From a virus, in IMG/VR virus record IMGVR_UViG_3300021959_000330, positions 1 to 26,109 of that record: a stretch of 26,109 nt of DNA. One strand, written 5' to 3'. Positions 7,848 through 14,374 of this stretch are shown piece after piece (positions within the stretch are counted from its first letter, which is position 1; every line of letters starts with the position of its first letter). Below the pieces are notes generated by a model. It did not search any database. It was not told the DNA's origin and saw nothing but the letters and a program-made list of their open reading frames with translations. The position numbers and the translations under genes are program-made.

Positions 7848-8266
7848 TGGTCATGGAACCAAAAATGGCAGGTGCCATCAGTAATGCCGACTGGGCACAG
7901 GACGAAGACATTGCGGACCCGTCCCCGCTCCCCACAATCCCCGGATACCGACTCCTCATCAGGCCTCTGAAAGTTCAGGGCAGGACGAAGGGTTCTATCA
8001 TACTCCCCGATGCGTTCAAGGACGACATCAACTACCTGACCACCGTTGGCCGTGTACTGGCCGTTGGTGATCTTGCCTACCGGGACGACGAAAAGTTCCC
8101 GCTCGGCCCGTGGTGTCAGGTAGGAGACATTGTCTGCTACGGGAAGATGAACGGGAACAAACTTCGATATAAGGGCGTAAACCTTATCATGCTTTACGAT
8201 GACCAGATCATCATGAAGATTGAAGACCCCTCGGATGTTGATCCGATGTTTAACATCGCCTCATAG
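7847..8266 (+). CDS. GroES-like co-chaperonin
   Basis: A 139-residue relative of GroES/Cpn10, which caps the GroEL folding chamber. The barrel spans about residues 31-126. IPGYRLLIRPL matches the first strand. GSIILPDAFKDD (49-60) matches the mobile loop, with IIL at the GroEL-contacting hydrophobic triplet. VGRVLAVG (67-74) and VGDIVCYGKMNGNKLRYKG (92-110) match later strands, and LIMLYDDQIIMKI the last. It is longer than bacterial GroES (about 97) through a 30-residue acidic N-terminal extension, a DDEKFPLGPW insertion and a C-terminal tail. I chose the ATG at 7847 because AAGGAG at 7831-7836 sits 10 nt upstream. Directly upstream of scaffold and capsid genes, it probably helps host GroEL fold capsid protein, as T4 gp31 does. 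Confidence 0.88.
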   Translation: MVMEPKMAGAISNADWAQDEDIADPSPLPTIPGYRLLIRPLKVQGRTKGSIILPDAFKDDINYLTTVGRVLAVGDLAYRDDEKFPLGPWCQVGDIVCYGKMNGNKLRYKGVNLIMLYDDQIIMKIEDPSDVDPMFNIAS

Positions 8267-8290
8267 GCGTAAACTATGGAGGAATCGGTC

Positions 8291-9304
8291 ATGGCCGATG
8301 ATGACTGGAATGAAATTGATGTTGAATCCGCACAAGACGGTGACGACAAAGTAGAGTACGAAGTTGAAGAGGAAGCAACAGCTACAGAAGAGAAAGCTGA
8401 ACCTGTCAATGAGTCTGAAGATGATACAGCTTTCGTCGAGGTGGACGAGTCGGCCCCCGATCCTGATCCTGTCGAAGCTGCTCCGGAACTTGAAGGTGTT
8501 GACACCGACGGGGCACAGAAACGAATCCGACAGCTAGTCCGGCAGCGGAAGGAACGCGAAGAGCAGATCATTGCCCAGCAGCAGGAACTGGCCGCACTAC
8601 AGGCCCGACTGCAAGATACGGAGCAGAAGAATGCCGAAGTCTTTAAGAAAAACTATGACGTCACTGAACGACAGCTTCAGGAAAAGTCTGAGATGGCCCG
8701 TCAGGCATATCTCCGGGCTTACGATGACGGCGACAAAGAAGCTATGTTGGCCGCTCAAGAAGCTATGTTCGATGCCAAGCAGAATATCAGCTTGGTCCGG
8801 CAGGGTCGTCAAGACGTTGAGAAATATTCTACCGACCTTGTAAAACAGGCCGAGGCCTATAATAATCAAGTAGCGGCACAGCAGCAGCAACCGGCATACG
8901 ATCCGAAGGCTGTTGAATGGGCTGAACAGAATACGTGGTTCGGTCAGGATCAGGTAGCAACGGCGGCAGCACTTGCCATTGACGCCAACCTCAAGAACGA
9001 GGGCTACGATCCGACATCGGACGATTTCTATCAGGAAGTTGATAAGCGACTACGTGCTGAACTTCCTAACAAGTTCGGGGCTGCTCCTGCCTCGTCACCC
9101 AAGGAGCAAGTGGTAGGGGGACAGTCGCGTAAGTCTCCCGATTCTACCGGCGGCAAGAAAGGTAATCGTAAGGTCAAGCTGACCCGTGACGATATCGAAC
9201 TTGCCAAGAAGTGGAACATCCCACTTGAGCGGTACGCCAAAGAAAAGGCGAAGGCCGAAAAAGCGACGGCGGTGGGCGACTATACGTCCATCAATGTTGG
9301 TTAA
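8291..9304 (+). CDS. Capsid scaffolding protein
   Basis: A 337-residue protein with the usual scaffold layout: an extremely acidic first 75 residues, a coiled coil rich in Gln, Arg and Glu (about 80-130, with KRIRQLVRQRKEREEQI and QQQELAALQARL), further helices, and a basic C-terminal segment (KGNRKVKLTRDDIELAKKW). Basic ends of scaffolds commonly bind the coat protein. It guides assembly of the prohead and leaves before or during packaging. I chose ATG 8291 (MADDDWNE) over ATG 8276 because GGAGG at 8278-8282 lies 8 nt upstream of the second. It lies two genes and about 1.1 kb before the capsid gene, as expected. Confidence 0.85.
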   Translation: MADDDWNEIDVESAQDGDDKVEYEVEEEATATEEKAEPVNESEDDTAFVEVDESAPDPDPVEAAPELEGVDTDGAQKRIRQLVRQRKEREEQIIAQQQELAALQARLQDTEQKNAEVFKKNYDVTERQLQEKSEMARQAYLRAYDDGDKEAMLAAQEAMFDAKQNISLVRQGRQDVEKYSTDLVKQAEAYNNQVAAQQQQPAYDPKAVEWAEQNTWFGQDQVATAAALAIDANLKNEGYDPTSDDFYQEVDKRLRAELPNKFGAAPASSPKEQVVGGQSRKSPDSTGGKKGNRKVKLTRDDIELAKKWNIPLERYAKEKAKAEKATAVGDYTSINVG

Positions 9305-9322
9305 TACGCGGAGGACGAAAAC

Positions 9323-9817
9323 ATGAGTGAAAGTAAAACACGTACGAGTCGAGTTGATGGTGGTCGCAAGACCGAAGAACGATTTGATGATGAGTTCACC
9401 GAACCTAATTGGTTGTCAATTCCCGATTCTGTAATTGACCGGTTCAAAGATCAAGGCCTAGTACTTCGCTGGGTCCGTATTATGATCAACGGACAGGATG
9501 ATTATAAGAACGTAGGCGACCGACAGAACGATGGGTGGTCCTTTGTCGAACCGAACGATGTACCAGAAATGATGGCTAATTCTCGTGTCGTGGACGAGGG
9601 CCGATTTGAAGGTTGTGTCGTCCGTGGTGACGTTGCTCTCGCAAAGGCTTCTGCAAAGCGTATGCAAAGCAGACAAGAGTTTTACGAGAACCGATCTCGG
9701 ACAATGATGGATAACGTAAATGCTCAGTTGATGCGTCAGTCAAACTCAGCAATGCCGATTCATAACACCTCCAAATCATCTGTAACTAAGGGAAGGACGC
9801 CTTCCTTTAATGATTAA
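9323..9817 (+). CDS. Conserved phage protein between scaffold and capsid genes
   Basis: A 164-residue protein with a central segment LRWVRIMINGQDDYKNVGDR, then GWSFVEPNDVP, a GRFEGCVVRGDVALAKA strand-rich part and a helical, Arg-rich C-terminus with many Asn, Ser and Met. I recall similar proteins at this place in other podovirus-like phages, called only hypothetical or structural. Its place between scaffold and the head proteins suggests a part in prohead assembly. CGGAGGA at 9307-9313 precedes the ATG. Its last codons encode a strong hairpin (see 9788-9808). Confidence 0.7.
   Translation: MSESKTRTSRVDGGRKTEERFDDEFTEPNWLSIPDSVIDRFKDQGLVLRWVRIMINGQDDYKNVGDRQNDGWSFVEPNDVPEMMANSRVVDEGRFEGCVVRGDVALAKASAKRMQSRQEFYENRSRTMMDNVNAQLMRQSNSAMPIHNTSKSSVTKGRTPSFND
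9788..9808 (+). promoter_or_regulatory. Hairpin just upstream of the head-protein genes
   Basis: AAGGGAAGG at 9788-9796 pairs with CCTTCCTTT at 9800-9808 (one G-U pair) around the three-base loop ACG. It lies in the last codons of the preceding gene, 8 nt before the ribosome binding site AAGGAG (9816-9821) of the next. No long U run follows, so it is more likely an RNA-processing, stabilising or partly terminating structure than a full terminator. Confidence 0.4.
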
Positions 9818-9828
9818 GGAGTAACATT

Positions 9829-10407
9829 ATGGCTTTGTCGAAAGCACTTAATGGCTTCGTCCCCTCGCGTCGTCGTGGGTCTGGTGCGAACAGCACCGGT
9901 TCCAGCCGTTATCGTGTTGCCAACGCCTTTGGCAGCAACATTTTCTACGGTGACCTCGTTAAGTTGGACGGTGGCTTTATTGAACCGATTACCTCTGCTG
10001 GTAGCTACAGCACGGGTGCCTTTCAGGGTTGTGAGTACATTGACCCTGTAACGAAGCAGCCCACCTTCTCGAACTACTATCCGAGTGGTGTCTCTTCGGC
10101 TGTTGGTAACGTGACGGCGTTTGTCGTTGACGATCCGGCAGCTACCTACATTGTTCAGGCCGACGCCTCCGTGTCCGTTGGCGACATCAACCTGAACTTT
10201 GACGTGACGCTTGGTGCGGGTTCTGCCGTGACCGGTATTTCCGGCTTCGGTATTATCGCAACCAGCCGTCAGGAAACCACTGGCATGGTGCGTGTCCTCG
10301 ACATCTACAACGAGCCGGGTAACGCCTTCTCGGATGCAAATCCGAAGGTTGAAGTCCGTATCGTTCAGCATGTTGATGCCGATGTATCATCGCATGATGA
10401 AGACTAA
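9829..10407 (+). CDS. Probable head decoration or auxiliary capsid protein
   Basis: A 192-residue protein, mostly beta in prediction. It starts with a basic arm (FVPSRRRGSGANS), followed by YRVANAFGSNIFYGDLVKL and GAFQGCEYIDPVTKQPTFSNYYP. Its small glycine- and alanine-rich strands include GDINLNFDVTLGAGSAVTGISG. The VxxGDxVxL-type strand and the place immediately before the major capsid gene suit a decoration protein or a capsid-stabilising protein. I cannot assign a named family with certainty. AAGGAG at 9816-9821 gives strong initiation, so the protein is likely abundant. The C-terminus is acidic (HVDADVSSHDED). Confidence 0.7.
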   Translation: MALSKALNGFVPSRRRGSGANSTGSSRYRVANAFGSNIFYGDLVKLDGGFIEPITSAGSYSTGAFQGCEYIDPVTKQPTFSNYYPSGVSSAVGNVTAFVVDDPAATYIVQADASVSVGDINLNFDVTLGAGSAVTGISGFGIIATSRQETTGMVRVLDIYNEPGNAFSDANPKVEVRIVQHVDADVSSHDED

Positions 10408-10422
10408 GGGGAGTAATTAACA

Positions 10423-11343
10423 ATGGCTATTAACCGCAGTAATATCGCAAAGGAACTGCTCCCCGGCCTCAACGCTGTCTTCGGTGTTGAGTATGGTGAT
10501 GTAAACGACGAGCATGTTCCTCTGTTCGACGTCGAGAACTCAGACCGCAGCTTTGAAGAGGAAGTTCTCTTCACCGGCTTCGGCTCGGCTCCGACCAAGA
10601 CCGAAGGTTCGGCTGTTCAGTTTGACACTGCACAGGAATCGTACACCGCACGTTACAACCACGAGACTGTCGCTCTCGCCTTCTCAGTCACTGAAGAAGC
10701 GATGGAAGACAATCTGTACGACACCTTCTCGAAGGTTCGTGCCCGTGGTCTGGCCCGTGCGATGGCGAACACCAAGCAGGTGAAAGCTGCCGACATCTTC
10801 AACAACGGCTTCGCGGCTGGTGACTATGCCATCGGTGACGGTCAGGCGTTCTTCAGCGCCGATCATCCGACCATCGGTGACGGTACCCAGTCTAACCTTG
10901 CCGCTGCTTCGGACCTGTCCGAGGCTGCTCTTGAGACCATTCTTACGAACATCCAGCTTATCAAGGATGATCGTGGTATTCTGATCGGCGCGGGTGCGAC
11001 GTCTCTGCACATCCCCCCGGCCCTCCAGTTCACCGCTGAGAAGATTCTCATGTCGCCGGGTTCGACGAACGGCACGAATAACTATGCCAAGAACGACATC
11101 AACGCCATTCGTGCGATGGGTGCTGTTCCGGGCGGTTACTTCGTCAACCGTCGTTTCACCGACACGAACGGCTATTTCATCAAGACTGATGTTCCGAACG
11201 GTGCGAAAATGTTCAACCGTACGCCGCTTCAGACGAAGATGGAAGAAGACTTTGACACGGGTAACCTCCGGTTCAAGGCTCGGGAGCGTTATAGCTTCGG
11301 TGTCTCTGACTGGCGCGGTTACTTCGGCTCTGCCGGTAGCTAA
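10423..11343 (+). CDS. Major capsid protein (Mu gpT-like, HK97 fold)
   Basis: A 306-residue coat protein. The segment FSADHPTIGDGTQSNL, the following LSEAALETILTNIQLIKDDRG helix and the IPPALQFTAEKILMSPGSTNGTNN region match the Mu gpT-like capsid family as I know it. The start, with an acidic EDGDVND-type turn and FSVTEEAMEDNLYDTFSKVRARGLARAMANTKQ helix, fits the spine helix of the HK97 fold. No inserted I-domain like that of P22 coat is apparent, so the P22-like tail genes are combined with a different capsid lineage. GGGGAG at 10409-10414 gives strong initiation. The gene is followed by a terminator, consistent with the highest expression level in the operon. Confidence 0.87.
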   Translation: MAINRSNIAKELLPGLNAVFGVEYGDVNDEHVPLFDVENSDRSFEEEVLFTGFGSAPTKTEGSAVQFDTAQESYTARYNHETVALAFSVTEEAMEDNLYDTFSKVRARGLARAMANTKQVKAADIFNNGFAAGDYAIGDGQAFFSADHPTIGDGTQSNLAAASDLSEAALETILTNIQLIKDDRGILIGAGATSLHIPPALQFTAEKILMSPGSTNGTNNYAKNDINAIRAMGAVPGGYFVNRRFTDTNGYFIKTDVPNGAKMFNRTPLQTKMEEDFDTGNLRFKARERYSFGVSDWRGYFGSAGS

Positions 11344-11380
11344 TCGCTACTTGTTAAGCCAATTTTCGTGTGTGATAATC

Positions 11381-11410
11381 GGGGGAGTCGGGAGACCGTC
11401 TCCCCCTTTT
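11381..11410 (+). terminator. Rho-independent terminator after the capsid gene
   Basis: GGGGGAG at 11381-11387 pairs perfectly with CTCCCCC at 11400-11406, followed directly by TTTT (11407-11410). An alternative, tighter stem GGGAGA/TCTCCC (11390-11395 with 11399-11404) uses the same 3' arm. It lies in the 80-nt gap 11344-11423, which otherwise holds only the ribosome binding site of the next gene. It should cut or reduce read-through from the capsid gene into the neck genes. Confidence 0.8.
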
Positions 11411-11423
11411 ATTGGAGAATACA

Positions 11424-11717
11424 ATGGCAACTAACGTAAATTTTGCGTACGTTGATGGCAGTGGTCCCCTTCTACAGCTTGAAAACAACACTACGTTGAC
11501 GACTAGCCGGATTCATGGCATTCACGCCACGGGTGTTGGAACATTCACCGTTGTTGACGTAACTGATTCAGCGGCTACGACCAAGATCAAGTTCGTAAAC
11601 ACGACTGCCGCAGACGTCACCGAGATGTACATCGAAGACTTCGGCGTCCGGTTTGACGGCATCGTCAAGGTGTCGGCCCCCGCATCTACGACCAGCTTTA
11701 CCGTACAGTACGGCTAA
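11424..11717 (+). CDS. Small beta-rich protein of unknown function
   Basis: A 97-residue protein made of short Thr/Val strands (TNVNFAYVDGSGPLLQLENN, then HATGVGTFTVVDVTDSAATTKIKFVNTT, ending STTSFTVQYG). No family is recognised. A second decoration protein or a head-tail connector accessory are possibilities from its place after the capsid gene. I chose ATG 11424 rather than the TTG at 11412, because TTGGAGAA at 11412-11419 is the ribosome binding site. The stop overlaps the next start (TAATG). Confidence 0.65.
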   Translation: MATNVNFAYVDGSGPLLQLENNTTLTTSRIHGIHATGVGTFTVVDVTDSAATTKIKFVNTTAADVTEMYIEDFGVRFDGIVKVSAPASTTSFTVQYG

Positions 11718-11992
11718 TGGCTATTGAGTACCGAGGCGAAAAGTTCTCTGGGTATAACAAGCCGAAGCGTACCCCCGGTCACGCCAAAAAGTCTCATGCT
11801 GTCCTTGCCAAGGAAGGTAGCAAAGTAAAGCTAATCCGCTTCGGACAGAAAGGCGTCAGCGGTTCTCCCAAGAAAAAAGGTGAATCTGCCTCGTACCGTA
11901 AGCGGCGTGAATCCTTCAAGGCGCGTCATGCCAAGAACATCAAGAAGGGCAAGATGTCCGCAGCCTACTGGGCAGATAAGGTAAAATGGTAA
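11717..11992 (+). CDS. Strongly basic small phage protein
   Basis: A 91-residue protein with about 27 Lys/Arg against 6 Asp/Glu. It matches a pattern I know from many phages, of unknown function: a start with YRGEKFSGYNKPKRTPG, a VLAKEGSKVKLIRFGQKG strand pair, and an end SFKARHAKNIKKGKMSAAYWADK. Usual relatives carry cysteines near the RARHxC site and the end; here those cysteines are missing, so any metal binding would be lost. It is read in a coupled way from the previous gene. A nucleic-acid-binding or internal head role is possible but not shown. Confidence 0.75.
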   Translation: MAIEYRGEKFSGYNKPKRTPGHAKKSHAVLAKEGSKVKLIRFGQKGVSGSPKKKGESASYRKRRESFKARHAKNIKKGKMSAAYWADKVKW

Positions 11993-11996
11993 CACC

Positions 11997-12221
11997 ATGG
12001 ATAGCATCAATCTTCCTATTGCCACCGTTGTTATTATTCTCGTACAACTTGCCGGAGGAGTATGGTTCGGGGCCGACATTGCCGGTCGCGTGGCCGCAGT
12101 TGAAGATCGACTTGAATCCGCAGAAATCCTGCCTCCCGGATCAGCAATTAAATTATCAGAGATGTCTGACCGACTCGCTCGGATTGAAACTAAGCTGGAA
12201 ATTCTGATGGAGAAAAGGTAA
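11997..12221 (+). CDS. Small membrane protein with C-terminal coiled coil
   Basis: A 74-residue protein with one hydrophobic span (LPIATVVIILVQLAGGVWF, about residues 6-24). It is followed by heptads (VAAVEDRLESAE and MSDRLARIETKLEIL) predicting a coiled coil. The design is the same as that of the gene at 2318-2581, with no clear sequence identity. It could be a lysis protein (holin or inner spanin-like) or a membrane anchor; I cannot choose. It starts 4 nt after the preceding stop and ends in a TAATG overlap. No lipoprotein partner of the outer spanin type is seen in the overlapping frames. Confidence 0.7.
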   Translation: MDSINLPIATVVIILVQLAGGVWFGADIAGRVAAVEDRLESAEILPPGSAIKLSEMSDRLARIETKLEILMEKR

Positions 12222-12997
12222 TGACTTCTCAGATTAAATTGAACGGCGGGTTGTCGCCATCATCCATCACCCGTGTCGGGACGTACGAGCCGTGGGAGTT
12301 GCAGGTCGGACGTGGACAGATCGCCTTTCACAAAAAGCTGTTCAAATTTGGGTCGAATCCAGACGTCAACGGATCGAACGAAACAATCTGGGACGTGGGC
12401 GGTATCTACGCCTACCCCGGCTCTGCCCTTGCCATGACGGTGACCAGTGCAGCAGGTGTACCAGCCACCGACAACGGAGTAAAGGTTGTCGTAGCAGGTC
12501 TGGACGAAGATTATAACGAGGTCAGTCAGGAAGTAACTTTGGCAGGTTCTGGCACCGCCACGACGACACAGACATTCCGCCGTGTCTTTCGTGCCTATGT
12601 CAGCGGATCACAGGCACCGACCGACAACCTGAACATCACCAATGGCGGCACGACATATGCCCAAATTACGCTCGGCGAAAATCAAACTTTGATGGCAATC
12701 TGGACAGTCCCAGCAGGATACACGGCATATCTGTCTCGCGGAACGTTATCTGTCGGCACAGCTAACGGTAATCAGTACGTGACCGGTCGTCTGTCTACTC
12801 GTGAGTTTGGCGGTGTTTTTCGCACACAGGCCAAGGTAACTCTCCAGAACGGGTTCATTGACTTTCCTTTTGACATTCCACTGGAAATTCCTGAGAAAAC
12901 CGACATCGAGACACGGGCTATCTCGTCCGGGTCTAATAATGTCGTAGCAGCAACCTTGAGTCTTATCTACATCAAGAATGACACGCTGGTATCGTAA
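12221..12997 (+). CDS. Virion structural protein, neck or tail region
   Basis: A 258-residue beta-rich protein. The pattern KLFKFGSNPDVNGSNETIWD, then GIYAYPGSALAMTVTS, GVKVVVAGLDEDYNEVSQEV, RRVFRAYV and QTLMAIWTVPAGYTAYLSRG is familiar from structural proteins of cyanophages and other podovirus-like marine phages. These have been called virion proteins without a precise role. The long central part resembles stacked beta-sandwich domains. It lies downstream of the head genes among neck genes. The start overlaps the previous stop, with a purine-rich GGAGAAAAGG just upstream. Confidence 0.78.
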   Translation: MTSQIKLNGGLSPSSITRVGTYEPWELQVGRGQIAFHKKLFKFGSNPDVNGSNETIWDVGGIYAYPGSALAMTVTSAAGVPATDNGVKVVVAGLDEDYNEVSQEVTLAGSGTATTTQTFRRVFRAYVSGSQAPTDNLNITNGGTTYAQITLGENQTLMAIWTVPAGYTAYLSRGTLSVGTANGNQYVTGRLSTREFGGVFRTQAKVTLQNGFIDFPFDIPLEIPEKTDIETRAISSGSNNVVAATLSLIYIKNDTLVS

Positions 12998-13272
12998 TGG
13001 CTATACGCAGATCAAACACGCCTATGCAGGTAACTCGTGGACCTGCGACAAAGTCGCCTCCGAAAAAGAAACCGGTACGTATGAAGGCCGGTGGCAAACC
13101 CAAGTCACGGGTGAATGAAGCTGGGAACTATACTAAACCCGCGATGCGTGAGCGTCTCTTCAAGAAAATCAAAGCCGGGGGTAAGGGCGGCAAACCGGGC
13201 CAGTGGTCGGCACGGAAAGCGCAGATGTTGGCGCGAGAATACAAAGCCAAAGGCGGAGGCTATCGAGACTAA
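12997..13272 (+). CDS. Basic DUF5872-like small protein
   Basis: A 91-residue protein with about 26 Lys/Arg and only 4 Asp/Glu. The C-terminal 55 residues carry a conserved pattern: VNEAGNYTKPAMRERLFKKIK, then AGGKGGKPGQWSARKAQ, then a Gly-rich end. I recall this as DUF5872 (from memory, unverified). Function unknown; the charge and conserved Gly-Lys loop suggest nucleic-acid binding. It is coupled at both ends through TAATG to a structural gene upstream and another basic protein downstream, and such pairs recur in related phages as I remember them. Confidence 0.75.
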   Translation: MAIRRSNTPMQVTRGPATKSPPKKKPVRMKAGGKPKSRVNEAGNYTKPAMRERLFKKIKAGGKGGKPGQWSARKAQMLAREYKAKGGGYRD

Positions 13273-13526
13273 TGGCCCGGAAGAAACCACAGAAGTCACT
13301 GGCGAAATGGACCGGGCAGAAGTGGCGGACCAAGTCGGGCAAACCGTCAACGCAGGGTTCGAAGGCAACGGGCGAACGCTATCTGCCGGAGAAGGCTATC
13401 AAAGCCCTGAGTTCAAAAGAATACGCCGCAACATCAGCCGCCAAACGGAAAGGGACAAAGCGCGGAAAGCAGCATGTCTCGCAGCCGAAAAGTGTGGCAA
13501 AGAAGGTTAGGCGGTATCGCAAGTGA
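13272..13526 (+). CDS. Extremely basic small phage protein
   Basis: An 84-residue protein with 27 Lys/Arg and only 3 Glu (net charge near +24). Its segments KWTGQKWRTKSGKPS, GERYLPEKAIKALSSKEYAAT and AKRKGTKRGKQ form a pattern I have seen in many phage genomes, without known function. It sits directly behind its partner at 12997-13272 and shares the TAATG overlap. A DNA-condensing, head-internal or nucleic-acid-binding role would fit the charge but is inferred. Confidence 0.75.
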   Translation: MARKKPQKSLAKWTGQKWRTKSGKPSTQGSKATGERYLPEKAIKALSSKEYAATSAAKRKGTKRGKQHVSQPKSVAKKVRRYRK

Positions 13527-13702
13527 TCTATTACTTTATGATTATAACCATTGCTGGTGGTCTGCTCCACGAGACAAAGACTACTGGCTTTGCATCTGAG
13601 GAGACCTGTTACGAGTACGCAGCAAGTGCCCTCAACACCTACACAGCATTTGGTCATCAAATTGTTGAGGCCGAATGTAGGCCAGTCGGACAGGAGACTT
13701 AA
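13523..13702 (+). CDS. Small secreted-like protein with two cysteines
   Basis: A 59-residue frame starting at GTG 13523, whose last bases overlap the previous stop (GTGA), and ending with TAA at 13700. The N-terminus is hydrophobic (IYYFMIITIAGGLL), so it may be a signal peptide or membrane anchor. The rest contains Cys29 and Cys52, spaced as in small disulfide-bonded phage proteins, around a helix rich in Ala and Tyr. No named family. It has no separate ribosome binding site and must rely on coupling. It may act in the envelope, for example in exclusion or lysis. Confidence 0.55.
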   Translation: MIYYFMIITIAGGLLHETKTTGFASEETCYEYAASALNTYTAFGHQIVEAECRPVGQET

Positions 13703-13704
13703 TC

Positions 13705-13830
13705 ATGGCTATGAAACCCCGGATGATGAAAAAGAAAAAGACTATGATGCGTGGCGGCGGTAAGGTAAAACCTCCTAAGAAAATGATGCGTGGAGGCAAA
13801 ACCAGTGCAAAGAGTAAGACCCGTAAGTGA
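13705..13830 (+). CDS. 41-residue Lys/Met-rich protein without acidic residues
   Basis: The shortest and most basic gene here: 17 Lys/Arg, 8 Met and no Asp or Glu in 41 residues. It has a near-duplicate MMRGGGK / MMRGGK unit and Gly/Pro turns. AGGAG at 13692-13696 gives a good ribosome binding site 8 nt before the ATG. Related Lys/Gly/Met-rich miniproteins are common in this type of phage, as I recall. Function unknown; it would bind nucleic acids or acidic proteins. The last 26 nt overlap the next gene, and its codons supply that gene's GGAGG. Confidence 0.65.
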   Translation: MAMKPRMMKKKKTMMRGGGKVKPPKKMMRGGKTSAKSKTRK

Positions 13831-14374
13831 TTACATTAACGACCTTCGTCGCTGGACTACTGAAGTCCTTTCGAAACCATCTGAGCAGCTTGGAGGAATG
13901 CCTCCGTGTCCGTTCGCAGCGGACGCTTGGGAGGCTGGACTTGTTGCTGTCGGTCTTTGCGATGGTTTGGACGATGTTACTGACGCTCTTGATTTTTATC
14001 CCGCTAGTCGTCGTGACGTATTTATCTGTGTCCTTCCTGATGTTGAAGGACTTACTTCTGAAGAACTGGCCCGTTATGTGGAAGACAAGAACAAAGGTCT
14101 GGTGGCAGAAGATATGTGGCTCATGGCGTACCATCCAGATGACGATCCGAACGAATACGGACTAGACTATCTGGACGCCGACTGGGAGCCTATTGTTGAA
14201 GAAGACTACGCCATGATCTTTGTTCAGCAACTTTCGAAGTTGACTGCTGCATCCTATAATTTGGCGGAGCAGGGCTACTACGACGAATGCCCATGGAAGA
14301 CGTACCGCGATCTCGTCCATCGTCGAACTGAGAAGGCGATTCAGCATGGCAAGTTCAGGCCAGACGACATTTGA
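13805..14374 (+). CDS. Possible DUF1415-like protein
   Basis: A 189-residue protein that is not obviously structural. Residues near the start hold a helix (VSDYINDLRRWTTEVL) followed by GGMPPCPFA. Then come a strand pair with RRDVFICVLPDVEGL, a helix (SEELARYVEDKNKGL) and MWLMAYHPDDDP. The order of CPFA, a hydrophobic strand ending in P, and a strand ending in HPD resembles the DUF1415 family, whose function is unknown; this is a remote resemblance from memory. I chose GTG 13805 because GGAGG at 13792-13796 lies 8 nt upstream; GTG 13790 would add five residues. It overlaps the tail accessory gene by 29 nt. The acidic C-terminal half is helical. Confidence 0.6.
   Translation: MQRVRPVSDYINDLRRWTTEVLSKPSEQLGGMPPCPFAADAWEAGLVAVGLCDGLDDVTDALDFYPASRRDVFICVLPDVEGLTSEELARYVEDKNKGLVAEDMWLMAYHPDDDPNEYGLDYLDADWEPIVEEDYAMIFVQQLSKLTAASYNLAEQGYYDECPWKTYRDLVHRRTEKAIQHGKFRPDDI

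Noticed and set aside
9814-10371. Minus-strand frame of 185 codons opposite the probable decoration gene
   Set aside because: Shadow of the + strand gene. No family pattern, and it would end within the ribosome binding site region of that gene.
11986-12207. Overlapping + frame with hydrophobic start, considered as an Rz/Rz1-like embedded spanin
   Set aside because: The N-terminus lacks a lipobox cysteine, the rest has no spanin features, and the frame has no ribosome binding site. The 11997 frame has the clear membrane and coiled-coil pattern.
13115-13510. Frame of 131 codons spanning the two basic genes at 12997-13526
   Set aside because: It runs across two frames that both match known small phage protein patterns and has itself no such pattern.
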